Source: Shewanella avicenniae
Lineage (GTDB): Bacteria; Pseudomonadota; Gammaproteobacteria; Enterobacterales; Shewanellaceae
Reading direction: 5' to 3'
Length of the DNA: 64,000 nucleotides
Assembly: GCF_017354945.1 (NCBI RefSeq)
Contig: NZ_CP071503.1
Span: forward strand, 124,001 to 188,000
The notes under the pieces are model-generated. The model searched no databases. It saw nothing but the letters and a program-made list of their open reading frames with translations, and was not told the origin of the DNA. Of the stretch, positions 16,231 to 26,242 are shown piece after piece. Position numbers and translations under genes: made by a program. Numbering within the stretch: position 1 is the stretch's first letter; every line of letters begins with the position of its first letter.

Positions 16231-19200
16231 TTAAGATTTACTTACTGGTCGAAATGACATTCGGTAAAGCCCTGGCAATACAAGCAATGTCAGTAACGTT
16301 GAAGAGATGATTCCACCAATAACCACTGTAGCAAGAGGTCGTTGAACTTCCGCGCCAGTACCGGTATTGAGGGCCATCGGAAGGAAACCTAAGGCAGCAA
16401 CAAATGCAACCATCAAGATGGGACGTAAACGCATCATTGCACCTTCACTAATGGAGACATCAATCGATTTGCCGTCCTTTAGGCCATCACGGAATGCAGA
16501 CACCATCATCACACCAGTCAACACAGCAACACCTGATAAAGTAATGAATCCTACACCTGCGGTAATGGACAATGGAATGCCGCAAATCCAAAGTGATATC
16601 ACTCCACCGGTAAGCGCGAGCGGTACGCCGCTAAATACCAGAAGTGCATCTTTTGCAGAACCGAAGGTCATCATTAACAGCGCGAAAATTGCGAGTAATG
16701 TAATAGGTACAAGTACGCTCAATCGTTTGGATGCAGATTGCAATTGCTCAAAGGTGCCGCCGTAACTAATCCAATAACCTGACGGGAGTTTTACTTGCTG
16801 CTCAACCTTTTGTTGAACCTCAGCAACAAAACCGCCAAGGTCGCGATCCTTTACATTAGCACTTACCACTAAGCGACGTTTGCCATTTTCACGACTGATT
16901 TGGTTTGCGCCAGGAGCAATTTTTAACTTCGCAACTTCACCTAGTGGAACATAGCCACCATCAGCTAATGGAATGGGAAGACGTGAAAGTGCAGTCAAAT
17001 CATTACGCAATTTTTCAGGTAAACGAACGACAAGATCGAAACGCTTATCGCCATCAAATATTTTTCCGGCTTCTTCACCACCCGTTGCGATGGATAGCGT
17101 TTGTTGAACATCTGTCATATTCAATCCGTACCGTAAAAGAGCAGGACGAATCGCTTCAACAGAGAGAATGGGCAAACCATCCACTTGTTCAACCTTCACA
17201 CTATCAGCACCTTTAATACCATTCAGCACACTTGCAATTTGATTACCAGAAGCGAGCAGTTGCTCAAGATCTTCACCGTAGATTTTGATACCCAGGTCAG
17301 AACGCACACCTGAAATCAATTCGTTGAAGCGAAGCTGGATGGGCTGGCTAATTTCGTAAGCATTACCTGGGACAGATGCCAGTTTGGCTTCGATATCTTC
17401 AACGACTTCAGCTTTCGTGCGATGAGGTGTGGGCCAATCATTTTTATCTTTCAGCATGACATAGCCGTCAGAAATATTTGGCCCCATTGGATCACTGGCA
17501 ACTTCAGCGGTACCTACGCGAGAGAAAAACGTTTTTACTTCAGGCACTTTCATAACAGCACTTTCAACTTGAAATTGCATATCAAGAGATTGCGTCAAAC
17601 TTGTACCAGGAATGCGTAACGCTTGAACAGCGATGTCGCCTTCATCCAAATTCGGAATAAATTCTGTTCCCATGCGGGTAGCAATGAATCCCGAAATCAG
17701 AACGAAAACAACAGCGCCCGCAAGAATGGGCTTGCGTAAACGCAACGCAAAATCGAGTACTCCGGCGTATCCCTGCTTGGCTTTACGAACAATAATATTT
17801 TCCTTTTCTTCGATATGACCCGATAGCAAAAGAGCAACAGCTGCAGGAACAAACGTTAACGACAAAATCAGAGCTGCGATCAACGCCATGATGACGGTCA
17901 TTGCCATAGGGGCAAACATTTTTCCTTCAACGCCAGTCAATGCAAGGATTGGAAGATTTACAAGGATTACTACCAGCACACTAATTAAACTCGGCGTGAA
18001 CACTTCGCGCGTCGCACCGAATACAACTTGAAAACGTTCGTCCAAATTTAAATTGCGACCTAAATGATGTTGTCGTCCTGCAAGTCTCAAAATACAGTTT
18101 TCAACAATGATTACTGCACCATCCACAATCAAACCAAAATCCAATGCACCCAAACTCATCAGGTTTGCGCTGACTTTTGTTTGAACCATGCCCGTCATTA
18201 ACATCAGCATCGAAAGCGGAATAACCATTGCAGTGAGTAATGCGGCACGCACGTTTCCAAGCATTACTAGCAACACAACCACAACCAGAATTGCACCTTC
18301 GAGCAAATTCTTTTGAACCGTTGCAATGGTTTTGTTAACCAAAATAGTTCTGTTGTAGACAGGTTCGGCAGTCACACCCTCTGGTAGCGTTTTATTGATC
18401 TCGGTAATTTTGGCAGACACCGCCTCAGAAACCGTTCGGCTATTTCCGCCGAGCAACATCACTGCGGTACCTAGCACAGTTTCTTCACCATCTCTGGTTG
18501 CCGCGCCTGTCCGCAATTGCTTACCAAAACTCACGTCAGCCACATCTCGAATAGTCACCGGTAAATTCCCGCGATGAGCAAGAATAATTTGCTCAATCGA
18601 AGGGATATCGCTGACTTGGCCTGGAGCACGAATTAAGTATTGCTCACCATTTTTTTCGATATAGCCAGCACCAACGCTCACGTTGTTTTTCTTCAAGGCT
18701 TCTACAACATTTTCAAAGGTAATTCCGTAAGCCAACAATTTTGCTGGATTAGGTGTGATATGAAATTGTTTTTCAAAACCGCCAATCGTGTTGATTTCTG
18801 TCACGCCTGGAACTAAACGCAATTGCGGACGAATCACCCAATCTTGCAATGTACGTAAAGCGGTTGCATCGTAAGGTTGACCATTCGCTTGGCGTGCTTT
18901 GCTATCCGCATGTACAGCGTAATGAAAGATCTCACCCAAGCCAGTTGCCACTGGCCCCATACCAGGCTCGATACCTTGAGGCATTTGGCTTTTCGCTTGC
19001 TGCAAACGCTCATTGATAAGATTGCGAGCAAAATAAATATCGGTTCCATCTTTAAACACAACCGTTACTTGCGACAATGCATAACGAGAGAGTGAACGCG
19101 TCTCTTCCACATTCGGTAAGCCTGCGATAGCAACTTCAACCAAGTAGGTAATACGTTGCTCAACTTCCAGCGGAGAATATCCAGGGGCAGCCGTATTGAT

Positions 19201-19344
19201 TTGCACCTGCACGTTGGTGATATCGGGAACAGCATCAATTGGAAGACGTTGATAATTCCACAATCCAACTCCAGCTACCACCAACACTAAAAACAACACT
19301 AACCATCGACGAGAAATGGAAAACTTAAGAAGTGCATCAATCAT
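16231..19344 (-). CDS. czcA: CzcA-type heavy-metal RND efflux pump
   Basis: Inner-membrane proton-driven pump of 1037 residues, the usual HME-RND length. The fourth membrane helix has DFGLIVDGAVIIVEN, the HME1 signature linked to Co/Zn/Cd export. Other marks are an N-terminal membrane helix followed by RLPIDAVPDITNVQVQINT and the periplasmic docking regions. It works with CzcB and CzcC as a three-part channel out of the cell. It is the third gene of czcCBA, 57 bp after czcB. Metal choice is inferred from the motif. Confidence 0.94.
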   Translation of the reverse strand: MIDALLKFSISRRWLVLFLVLVVAGVGLWNYQRLPIDAVPDITNVQVQINTAAPGYSPLEVEQRITYLVEVAIAGLPNVEETRSLSRYALSQVTVVFKDGTDIYFARNLINERLQQAKSQMPQGIEPGMGPVATGLGEIFHYAVHADSKARQANGQPYDATALRTLQDWVIRPQLRLVPGVTEINTIGGFEKQFHITPNPAKLLAYGITFENVVEALKKNNVSVGAGYIEKNGEQYLIRAPGQVSDIPSIEQIILAHRGNLPVTIRDVADVSFGKQLRTGAATRDGEETVLGTAVMLLGGNSRTVSEAVSAKITEINKTLPEGVTAEPVYNRTILVNKTIATVQKNLLEGAILVVVVLLVMLGNVRAALLTAMVIPLSMLMLMTGMVQTKVSANLMSLGALDFGLIVDGAVIIVENCILRLAGRQHHLGRNLNLDERFQVVFGATREVFTPSLISVLVVILVNLPILALTGVEGKMFAPMAMTVIMALIAALILSLTFVPAAVALLLSGHIEEKENIIVRKAKQGYAGVLDFALRLRKPILAGAVVFVLISGFIATRMGTEFIPNLDEGDIAVQALRIPGTSLTQSLDMQFQVESAVMKVPEVKTFFSRVGTAEVASDPMGPNISDGYVMLKDKNDWPTPHRTKAEVVEDIEAKLASVPGNAYEISQPIQLRFNELISGVRSDLGIKIYGEDLEQLLASGNQIASVLNGIKGADSVKVEQVDGLPILSVEAIRPALLRYGLNMTDVQQTLSIATGGEEAGKIFDGDKRFDLVVRLPEKLRNDLTALSRLPIPLADGGYVPLGEVAKLKIAPGANQISRENGKRRLVVSANVKDRDLGGFVAEVQQKVEQQVKLPSGYWISYGGTFEQLQSASKRLSVLVPITLLAIFALLMMTFGSAKDALLVFSGVPLALTGGVISLWICGIPLSITAGVGFITLSGVAVLTGVMMVSAFRDGLKDGKSIDVSISEGAMMRLRPILMVAFVAALGFLPMALNTGTGAEVQRPLATVVIGGIISSTLLTLLVLPGLYRMSFRPVSKS

Positions 19345-19401
19345 GACGTCACCTCCCTGTTAACCATACTTTTCCGGAAGGAAAGAATACCAATGCAGAA
19401 A

Positions 19402-20373
19402 TTATTCATGTTCAGCACCGTCCTTTCCTAATTCAGCTTTGATGATGAAACTGTTTTTGCTGGCATAGGTTTCGCCCGCTTTAACACCACCGAGAACTTC
19501 GCTGACCTCACCATCTGTGCGGCCCACTTTTACCGGGCGCGGCGCAAAGCCTTTTTGACTTCTAACAAATACAACTTGCTTGCCTTCGTGATCTTGTAAA
19601 GCCTCATTACGAATCGTTAAAGCAGCTGTTTTTTTTGCAAGAACGACATCTGCATTCACGAAAAGACCCGGTGTCCATTCGTGCTCAGCATTGGCTAATA
19701 ACACGCGAGCTGTTAAGGATTGATTAGTACTGGAACCTAGGGCCGACACTGAAATAATTTTGCCTTCGCCAGTAACGTCATTTGATGGGTTGGTAACTTT
19801 TACGGTTTGTCCGACACGAATTTTTGCAGCATCGCGAGGGAAAATTGCAACATCAACCCAAACACTTGAAAGGTCTGCAATGACAAATATTGTTTTGTCC
19901 GTAGTTTGCTCACCGACATTGCTATGTCGTTCTGCAACGACGCCACTGATGGCCGATGTAATGGAGTAGGTTTTTAAGCTCTCGTTGCTTTCAACGGTTA
20001 CTAACACTTCACCTTCTTTTACAGTGTCGCCAACTTTTTTATTTACGGTGCGAACAGTTCCAACAAAACGCGCTGCAACTCGTTGTATCTTTTCACCATT
20101 GGCATAGACCGTACCGTAGAGTGAGATCGTTTCACGAATGTCGGCAGGTCCAACTTGGGCAAGACCAATCCCCGCTGTTTTCAATTGTTCATTCGTTAAG
20201 GCTGCGGCTTCTTCTTCATGTTCTTCTGCTTTTTCCTGCTTGGCAGAAGCTTTTTGTTCTTCTTTGGCTGCATTTGCTAATGAAATTCCAATTAACGAAA
20301 TGCTCAAAAATCCAATTTGTAAAAGATGTTTCGTCGATAAAAGGTTTTGGACAACTTTAAAAAATGATTTCAT
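19402..20373 (-). CDS. czcB: CzcB-type periplasmic adaptor of metal RND pump
   Basis: Membrane-fusion protein of 323 residues. An N-terminal signal/anchor (IGFLSISLIGISLANA) is followed by a charged KQEKAEEHEEE stretch that could bind metal. Lipoyl/barrel-sandwich halves contain GDTVKEGEVLVTVESNE and GVVAERHSNVGEQTT, then beta-barrel and membrane-proximal domains. The usual coiled-coil hairpin appears very short. It overlaps czcC by 4 bp (ATGA), so translation is coupled. Confidence 0.92.
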   Translation of the reverse strand: MKSFFKVVQNLLSTKHLLQIGFLSISLIGISLANAAKEEQKASAKQEKAEEHEEEAAALTNEQLKTAGIGLAQVGPADIRETISLYGTVYANGEKIQRVAARFVGTVRTVNKKVGDTVKEGEVLVTVESNESLKTYSITSAISGVVAERHSNVGEQTTDKTIFVIADLSSVWVDVAIFPRDAAKIRVGQTVKVTNPSNDVTGEGKIISVSALGSSTNQSLTARVLLANAEHEWTPGLFVNADVVLAKKTAALTIRNEALQDHEGKQVVFVRSQKGFAPRPVKVGRTDGEVSEVLGGVKAGETYASKNSFIIKAELGKDGAEHE

Positions 20374-21668
20374 GGTTTAACCTCAGAATTTTGTGCTGTA
20401 GAAGTTCCACTGAGACGCTCTATCTCAGAACGCAACAAATGGACATTTGCCGCTGCATCAATTAATGCAGATTCGGCTTCTAACAATTCGCGCTGAGCTG
20501 TACTAAGTTCGAGGTACCCATAGCGCCCTTTATCGAATGCGGCTTTTGTCTCCCTTAATGCGATTTTAAGTTGTGGAATGACATCGTTACGGAGACTTTT
20601 TAACTCAAAAAGTGAAGCCTTATGCTCTTGGTAAAGGATGACCAATTGCGTGCGCATTTGACGAAATGCCACTTCGCGCTCGATATCAACACCTAATCGA
20701 TTTGCTTTTGCGGTAGTTAATTCGCCCGCTGCTCTATTGTTCGCAAAAAGTGGGACGGAAATGCCCAAAACAACTGCCGTATCATCACTGGCTTGTAGCC
20801 GACGAATGCCAGCATTCCATTCAACATCAGCCTTACTTTGACTAAGAGCTAAACGAACCTCTGCATCTTTCATACGCGCTTCGTTCGCAAAAAGCAGAAT
20901 GTCGGGTCGATCTGAAAGTTGAGCTAAAAGTTCGTAGAGAGGGAGAATGTCACCAGTACTGAAAAGATCCGCATTTACAGAGGTGAAAGTTGGATTAGTA
21001 GAACCCCACATGCCAGACAATTTGATGCGAGCAGCATCGAACTTTAATTCGGCCTGATACAACTCGATGGCTGTTCGAGATTGGTTGGCTTGAGCCCGCG
21101 CTAGCTCTGCATCAGGTGTATTACCTGAATTTACACGTTGCTTGATCGATGCAGTTGTCTCAGTTGCAAGCGAATGTGTTGATTGGCGTAAACCGAGCAT
21201 CTTCTGTGCCGTGGCGACATCAATAAATCGGCGTGCTACTTCTGATAGCAAGTCCAATTCGATAATACGTTGTTGGAGATCTAAGCCTTGCTGGCGCTCA
21301 TTAACGACTCCCATACGGGCTTCTTGTTTATCACCAAACTCAATGATTGATGACAATGTAAGTGTTACTTCGGCGCTTTTAGAACCTGAGTATTCTCCAG
21401 TTCCAGCAGCGTTTTCAACCGTTGCACCAATCTGAAAAGCGGGTCTCAATGCAGCAGTTTGAAGCTCTCCTTCAAGAGCTTGTTTGCGAAATTGAAAACT
21501 ACTAAGTTGAGGGTTTTTGGCGAGTGTTGCCTTAATGGCATCGCTCAAAGAAAGAATGCTGCTAGGCGCAGCTGTAGTGTCAGCTGTTGTTTGAGCTGAT
21601 ACCTGAAGAGCGAACGAACAGAATAACAAGGTCGCTATCAGCGCGAACCTGATTCGAAAAATGGTCAT
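20370..21668 (-). CDS. czcC: CzcC-type outer-membrane channel of metal RND pump
   Basis: TolC-family outer-membrane efflux protein of 432 residues with signal peptide (FALIATLLFCSFALQVSA). The two-fold repeat of helical OEP domains is visible in LSLSDAIKATLAKNPQLSSF and GRYGYLELSTAQRELLEAES. I chose ATG at 21668 because GGAG lies six bases before it; the frame also extends to a TTG at 21680. It is the first structural gene of czcCBA. Confidence 0.9.
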   Translation of the reverse strand: MTIFRIRFALIATLLFCSFALQVSAQTTADTTAAPSSILSLSDAIKATLAKNPQLSSFQFRKQALEGELQTAALRPAFQIGATVENAAGTGEYSGSKSAEVTLTLSSIIEFGDKQEARMGVVNERQQGLDLQQRIIELDLLSEVARRFIDVATAQKMLGLRQSTHSLATETTASIKQRVNSGNTPDAELARAQANQSRTAIELYQAELKFDAARIKLSGMWGSTNPTFTSVNADLFSTGDILPLYELLAQLSDRPDILLFANEARMKDAEVRLALSQSKADVEWNAGIRRLQASDDTAVVLGISVPLFANNRAAGELTTAKANRLGVDIEREVAFRQMRTQLVILYQEHKASLFELKSLRNDVIPQLKIALRETKAAFDKGRYGYLELSTAQRELLEAESALIDAAANVHLLRSEIERLSGTSTAQNSEVKP

Positions 21669-21684
21669 ATTTAACTCCAACTAA

Positions 21685-21700
21685 TTGCGCAGATGCGCAA
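21685..21700. promoter_or_regulatory. Perfect palindrome upstream of czcC
   Basis: TTGCGCA-GA-TGCGCAA lies 17 bp before the czcC start. It could be an operator or part of a leader hairpin. A smaller dyad TCGC-TTA-GCGA lies near 21718. The cognate regulator is not identified. Confidence 0.5.
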
Positions 21701-21753
21701 ACACGCTACTGGCCAGGTCGCTTAGCGAGCAAAGCCAATAGAACAAGATAAAA

Positions 21754-22140
21754 TTAGTGGGAGCTTTTAGGAGGAGCGCGAAGCGGTGGGCGTAACCATG
21801 TTAAGGTCAGCCTAACTGAAAGAGATTTTACGAATATGAATCGTTGACCACGAACAATTGGCCATACAAATAAAATAAAAAAAGCTAATGCAATAAAGGG
21901 TAAATCGAGATTGAATACTTTGATTACACTTTTCTGGACAGGGTTAGTATCGACATCAATATGCTCAGTGTCTGACGTAAAATGCTCAACATCTGAAATA
22001 TCCAACGCATTGAAATGAATAGAAAGTGGAGGCTCACCGCCATCAAAGCAATAATGTAAATGCATCCAGCTCAAACTGGCAACAAACCATATGAGCAATG
22101 CATAAGAAGCCAATTTTCTTTGATGGACAAATTTTCCCAA
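21754..22140 (-). CDS. CzcI-like small membrane protein of the czc operon
   Basis: Protein of 128 residues with an N-terminal membrane segment (YALLIWFVASLSWM), a His/Asp-rich middle (HYCFDGG, DVEHFTSDTEHIDVD), a second membrane segment (LPFIALAFFILFVWP), and a C-terminal PPLRAPP tail. Such tails and layouts are common in small proteins encoded just upstream of czcC (CzcI/DUF2946-like). The start appears to be TTG with a weak ribosome site, so the true 5' end may be damaged. Role unknown; metal sensing or delivery is an inference. Confidence 0.6.
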   Translation of the reverse strand: MGKFVHQRKLASYALLIWFVASLSWMHLHYCFDGGEPPLSIHFNALDISDVEHFTSDTEHIDVDTNPVQKSVIKVFNLDLPFIALAFFILFVWPIVRGQRFIFVKSLSVRLTLTWLRPPLRAPPKSSH

Positions 22141-22242
22141 ATCTTTAGCTCACAAATTCGACAGTTTCTAAGTTGCAGCAATACTCCTTCTAAGATATTG
22201 GATTTTTCTAACAAAGTAAATTCTGATCTAAACCGATACTTT

Positions 22243-22406
22243 AGGTTCTTCGCGAGGTAGGTAGATGTGCTTTTGTAGAATAGCTAAATCTTCCGCTTGT
22301 TAAGCAAGTTGGCGTTTAAGTTATGTGCATGGATGTTGCGGGATTTCTTTGTTGATTAACTCCAACTCGAAAAAAAAGAGATGTCTAAAAGTATCGGAGT
22401 TGATCA
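22243..22406 (-). mobile_element. Decayed remnant of the same IS3-family element
   Basis: The sequence matches the right end of the IS at 14822-16065 with many changes: TTCTTCGCGAGGTAG and TCTTCCGCTTGTTAAGCAAG match the orfA 3' part, GGATGTTGCGGGATTTCTTT its 5' part, and the end GTATCGGAGTTGATCA the terminal repeat. About 175 bp in the middle and the whole orfB side are missing. It lies in the same orientation as the intact copy, so two directly repeated copies bracket czc. Confidence 0.85.
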
Positions 22407-22529
22407 ATTTGGAATCGACCATTATTCAATGGACACTGGGTGGGATTACTAAAATTTGGTCAATTAGCCTAAAGGAACTGGTGACAGCCTCAAGAGTTCT
22501 GGTTTTGAATGGGGCAATTTTGCTTTGCG

Positions 22530-23558
22530 CTAACTAGCCGCTATCCACTCTTGTAGTGTACGATTTGCTTCAGTGTATTGACGTGAAACGATCAAATCGT
22601 CCTGAGAAAGGGCATCGGGATTGTAGTACGAAGCCTTGGCAACGCGCGAAAACTTCAACTTATCAGGGGCCACCTTAAAAGGATTTGGTTGTAAAGTACC
22701 AAATAGTGAATCGTGCGAGGCCATAAAATGCTCTCTTTCTAGTGTCGAAGAGTTGTTCAGCAAAGCATGGCGCAATGTTTCGGTGAGCAGGTGTTTGAGT
22801 ATGCGGTTTTCGCCTTTACTTGCAGCAAACAGCGGTATCGCGAATTCGGCTTGTTCGAGAGCTGGTCTGATTTCAAGAGGTATGTTATTGGCAAGCCCTT
22901 TGAGATAACGTTTGAAGTATTTCTGACCTTCATCCGAGATGATGTCAAAGTAGCTTAGCTGCCGTCTTCGTATTAATCGTGATGACCATTGGGGTTCATC
23001 TGCAATTTTTTCCGCCCAAGGCATCCCCACAAGAACTATCGGTAGTTTTGCGGCCTCACTGAGATACTTTAAAGCGTTGGCGATGAGCTGGCGCTCTTGA
23101 GGAGACTTGAATTCAATGACTTCCTGAAATTCATTGATGATTAGTAATTCAACTTTCGCATTTATTAAGCATTTGACGGTATCTTTCCTTAAATCTTGTT
23201 GCAAACCTCGCTGTCCGGTTCTGCGATGACTACCAAACAACTCCAAATCTGACAGGATTTGAGCAAATGTATGGTCAATGCCTTTGCCACTGGCAATGCG
23301 GGATACCAAAATTGGGTGGTTAGTGCGCGATGCCGTTTGCAAAGATGCTACGCGCTTCTGATAGTGATTAATTAAATGGCTTTTCCCTACACCCGTATCG
23401 CCAGTCAGTAGCATGCATTGCGGATCAGAATGGAATAACCGGCTTGCTCTCAACTGATCAAAATCTTCAAATATTTGTTTTACCTGAGTGTGCTCAATGA
23501 GGCAGTCGCTAAACTGATTGAGCAATTGTATTTGATGTTCACTCAATAGTTGTGTCAT
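22530..23558 (-). CDS. tnsC: TnsC, AAA+ regulator of Tn7-like transposition
   Basis: ATPase of 342 residues linking target selection to the transposase. Walker A is GDTGVGKSHL near residue 53 and Walker B is LLIINEFQE. Sensor-region arginines are in SSRLIRRRQL. The family matches TniB/TnsC of Tn7-like elements. It starts in the tnsB stop codon (TAATG). No tniQ or tnsD follows; 123 bp further is the IS remnant, so downstream genes may have been lost. Confidence 0.92.
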   Translation of the reverse strand: MTQLLSEHQIQLLNQFSDCLIEHTQVKQIFEDFDQLRASRLFHSDPQCMLLTGDTGVGKSHLINHYQKRVASLQTASRTNHPILVSRIASGKGIDHTFAQILSDLELFGSHRRTGQRGLQQDLRKDTVKCLINAKVELLIINEFQEVIEFKSPQERQLIANALKYLSEAAKLPIVLVGMPWAEKIADEPQWSSRLIRRRQLSYFDIISDEGQKYFKRYLKGLANNIPLEIRPALEQAEFAIPLFAASKGENRILKHLLTETLRHALLNNSSTLEREHFMASHDSLFGTLQPNPFKVAPDKLKFSRVAKASYYNPDALSQDDLIVSRQYTEANRTLQEWIAAS

Positions 23559-25399
23559 TAAAACGCCTCTAAGTCGTCGCTGCTATCATCCCAAGACGAA
23601 AAGACGTTAGGTATTACAGAGGTTTTAGCTTTAGGCGACTGGACTGATGGCTCTGAAATTATGCTAGTAGGATTTTTATCACTGATATTGGAAAGCCGAG
23701 CTTGATTTTTAGTAGACTGTATTTTGGTTGTTTTTTGCGAGGTGTGGAGTTTCTGTTCCTGCGCAATATTCTCTTTGATGGTCATCCTTGCTTTAGCAAG
23801 GTTGAGTTCATCGACTTGTGCTGCAATGATTTGTTTGTGGTGTTTACGAATTGTTTTGTATCGATACCAACTCGTTTTATTGTCTGCTAGATGCTCTGCG
23901 CAAGGAACATTCAGATATCCATCGAGTTCTTCCAGAAAAACTTTGATGTTTGCAATATCGTCTGGGTCGATTTTAATTGTCTTTTGGCTGCTTTTTTGAC
24001 TCTGTGGATATTGCTTCCTATAGTCAGCCAATGCAGTGCTATCGTATCTAAGTCCTTCTAGAGTAAAGCCATTTTTGGTTAGTTTTCGTGTGACTGTTTT
24101 TCCCATAATAGCATTGAAGCGCTGCTCATTATTTGGAGTTATCATCAGGGGGGGCAGTATTTCGAAGTTTTCTCGCCATTTGACGATTGGAATGCGTGTC
24201 ATACGTGAATCAGGCTGTTGGTGGTAAACATCAACTACCCATCGATGAAACTCATTAATAAAAGTCGAGAATCGAATTGCGGCATGTTTTGCTGGGTTGT
24301 AGTTATATTTTTTCAGAATATTTGAGAAGGTTTTGCCTGGCATTTCGGAAAGGAAGTACTGATTGATAACACCAAATATTCTTTCAACATGTGGTTTTAA
24401 CCATGGCTTCCCAGTAGGATTGTATTGGATATTGATACCAGCATCTTTACATGCGAGCTCTAAACTTTCTGACCAGAATTCAGCGCCATTATCGACTATC
24501 AATGTTTCGAATTTCCCATAACATGGCCAATCGTTAAGAAGTTCGATATCAAGGTGTGTAAAGTTCTTTGGTTTAATCGCATGACTAATTGCTTTTGCAG
24601 TCGAATCATACGAAGGCGGATTGAAGCTAATATGAAATCCAAGTATACATCCGCTGTACACGTCCAGAATCAGGGTTAGATATGGTCGTCCCAAAGGAAT
24701 ATTTAACTTGTCATCAATTACAATAAGATCTAGTGGAGTATGGTCTATTTCCACACGTTGTAAGATTCGAGTTGGTGGCTCGTGTGAAGCACAATATGAG
24801 AACCATTGGTCGGCTATAGACTTACCAAATCTGGCTAAAACTTGTTCATATGGTGGAAGTTTTTTAATTCGTTTGGCAAATGAAGTGTATGAAATTATGG
24901 GAATTTTACCTTCGACAATATGTTCATTGGCTATAATAATTCTGTCTTTGTAAAACTCATAAGCTCTAGCGATATCAGGGCGTTTTGAATCTAAAAAACG
25001 AGACAATGCTTCTTCAAAAAAAACTTCATCGCCAGTTACCTTGGCGGTTCTATTCCCCTTTCGATGATGCTGCTCTGCGAGTGACGAAACACTTCCTTGG
25101 GTATCCTTTAGTGCCTTGTTCCAGCGTGCAACAGTCCGCCAACTGGGGCAGTTTTCATGATCATCTTCAAACAATTCATTAAGAATCGGAGTGAGATTTT
25201 TTTCAGTCCAACCACCAGATAAACGACTTTCAATTTGTGAAAGCAGTATTAGCTTTTTGGTTGCGAGGGCTTGCTGATCTTCTGAATATGTCTGCAGGTC
25301 TCTTGGGAGAATGACGGCCTCATCAAGCTTGATATATTGAGCTGGCGTTTGCTGTGGTGTGAGTTGAGATGGATCAAATTCATCCTTGAAATCCATCAT
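23558..25399 (-). CDS. tnsB: TnsB, DDE transposase of a Tn7-like element
   Basis: Transposase of about 613 residues that binds the end repeats and joins 3' ends to the target. The rve core has D221 (EIDHTPLD), D305 (IVDNGAEF) and E341 (KPHVERIFG), giving D-35-E spacing. N-terminal helix-turn-helix regions and a Mu-type C-terminal beta-barrel are expected, and a Ser/Lys-rich tail follows for TnsC contact. The ATG at 25399 overlaps the tnsA stop (ATGATG); a GTG at 25405 is also possible. Confidence 0.94.
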   Translation of the reverse strand: MMDFKDEFDPSQLTPQQTPAQYIKLDEAVILPRDLQTYSEDQQALATKKLILLSQIESRLSGGWTEKNLTPILNELFEDDHENCPSWRTVARWNKALKDTQGSVSSLAEQHHRKGNRTAKVTGDEVFFEEALSRFLDSKRPDIARAYEFYKDRIIIANEHIVEGKIPIISYTSFAKRIKKLPPYEQVLARFGKSIADQWFSYCASHEPPTRILQRVEIDHTPLDLIVIDDKLNIPLGRPYLTLILDVYSGCILGFHISFNPPSYDSTAKAISHAIKPKNFTHLDIELLNDWPCYGKFETLIVDNGAEFWSESLELACKDAGINIQYNPTGKPWLKPHVERIFGVINQYFLSEMPGKTFSNILKKYNYNPAKHAAIRFSTFINEFHRWVVDVYHQQPDSRMTRIPIVKWRENFEILPPLMITPNNEQRFNAIMGKTVTRKLTKNGFTLEGLRYDSTALADYRKQYPQSQKSSQKTIKIDPDDIANIKVFLEELDGYLNVPCAEHLADNKTSWYRYKTIRKHHKQIIAAQVDELNLAKARMTIKENIAQEQKLHTSQKTTKIQSTKNQARLSNISDKNPTSIISEPSVQSPKAKTSVIPNVFSSWDDSSDDLEAF

Positions 25400-26028
25400 T
25401 GGCACAGACTCAACAACGGGTCAAACATGAGAGTCTGGCTATGAATGTCTGTACTTATACGCCGCTGACTCATTAGCTCTAACATAATACGTCGAGCGTC
25501 AGCATTACTAAGTTTAAGTTGGCGTGCTAATGAAGACAGTGAGCTCTCTCCTCCGGAATTTGCTATGAGTTGCAGTAGTTGTTTTTGTATTTCAGTCGTT
25601 TCATAAAAACCACTGTAGCGATGAATGAGCTTAAGATTATCGAGAGTAACGTGAGTTCGAATCTGCTTGTCTGTGATCAAGTACAGCGGAATCCCAATAG
25701 CTTGGGCCGCGATTCTTTTTGCAGCAAATTTTTGCTGAAATTCAAAATTTTGAGTACGACTATATGGCTTGTATTCGTGAAAACAATATGAGCTGTCATT
25801 GAATTCTAACAACATGTCCGGTGTGTAAGGTAGGGATTTCCCATTGAACGTATATCGAAATCCTTCTGGCTGACTTTTGAAGGATTTTACGTGGCTGTTA
25901 TATTCGTGATGAAAACACGCATCAAACTCCAAAGGGCTTTCACAAAGCACCACTTCACCATTTTTGGTGCTGGCAAACTTGAAGACGTTCTTGTTCGGTG
26001 AGGCCTTTCTTAGGTCACGAATGTACAC
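25396..26028 (-). CDS. tnsA: TnsA, endonuclease of a Tn7-like element
   Basis: Restriction-endonuclease-like protein of 210 residues that cuts the 5' ends, allowing cut-and-paste movement. Catalytic candidates are E30/E34 (ESPLEFD), D71 (YTPDMLLEF), E85 and K87 (HEYKP), the TnsA pattern. The C-terminal region (residues about 150-205) is a winged-helix-like domain. It is the gene nearest the transposon end, as in Tn7, and begins the coupled tnsABC operon. Confidence 0.93.
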   Translation of the reverse strand: MYIRDLRKASPNKNVFKFASTKNGEVVLCESPLEFDACFHHEYNSHVKSFKSQPEGFRYTFNGKSLPYTPDMLLEFNDSSYCFHEYKPYSRTQNFEFQQKFAAKRIAAQAIGIPLYLITDKQIRTHVTLDNLKLIHRYSGFYETTEIQKQLLQLIANSGGESSLSSLARQLKLSNADARRIMLELMSQRRISTDIHSQTLMFDPLLSLCQ

Positions 26029-26096
26029 AGTGACATTGCTCCGAGGAGTGCCAACAGATGCTTTCTAAACTAGCTGAATTTTGAACAGGTTGCAAA

Positions 26097-26242
26097 TTAT
26101 GTCATTTTATGGTTATAAAATGTTTTAATTGTTTGAAAATAATGATTTTTATTTTGTTGGTAATTTTCAAAATCACAAAATTATGTCAGCTTATGGTTTA
26201 ATTATGACAACTTATGGTTGTTTTATGTCAGCTTATGGTTAT
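26097..26242 (-). repeat. Four TnsB-type binding repeats at the transposon end
   Basis: Four 20-bp repeats sharing TTATG-N-CA-NN-TTATGGTT lie at 26097-26116, 26181-26200, 26202-26221 and 26223-26242. Three are spaced exactly 21 bp; the innermost is 84 bp (4 x 21) further in. On the minus strand each contains AACCATAA-N2-TGACATAA or a close variant. Dense spacing resembles the right end of Tn7-like elements. Confidence 0.88.

Noticed and set aside
26097..26242. Regular repeats that could be a CRISPR array
   Set aside because: Two of the gaps between 20-bp repeats are 1 bp, leaving no spacers, and the pattern fits TnsB sites at a transposon tip.
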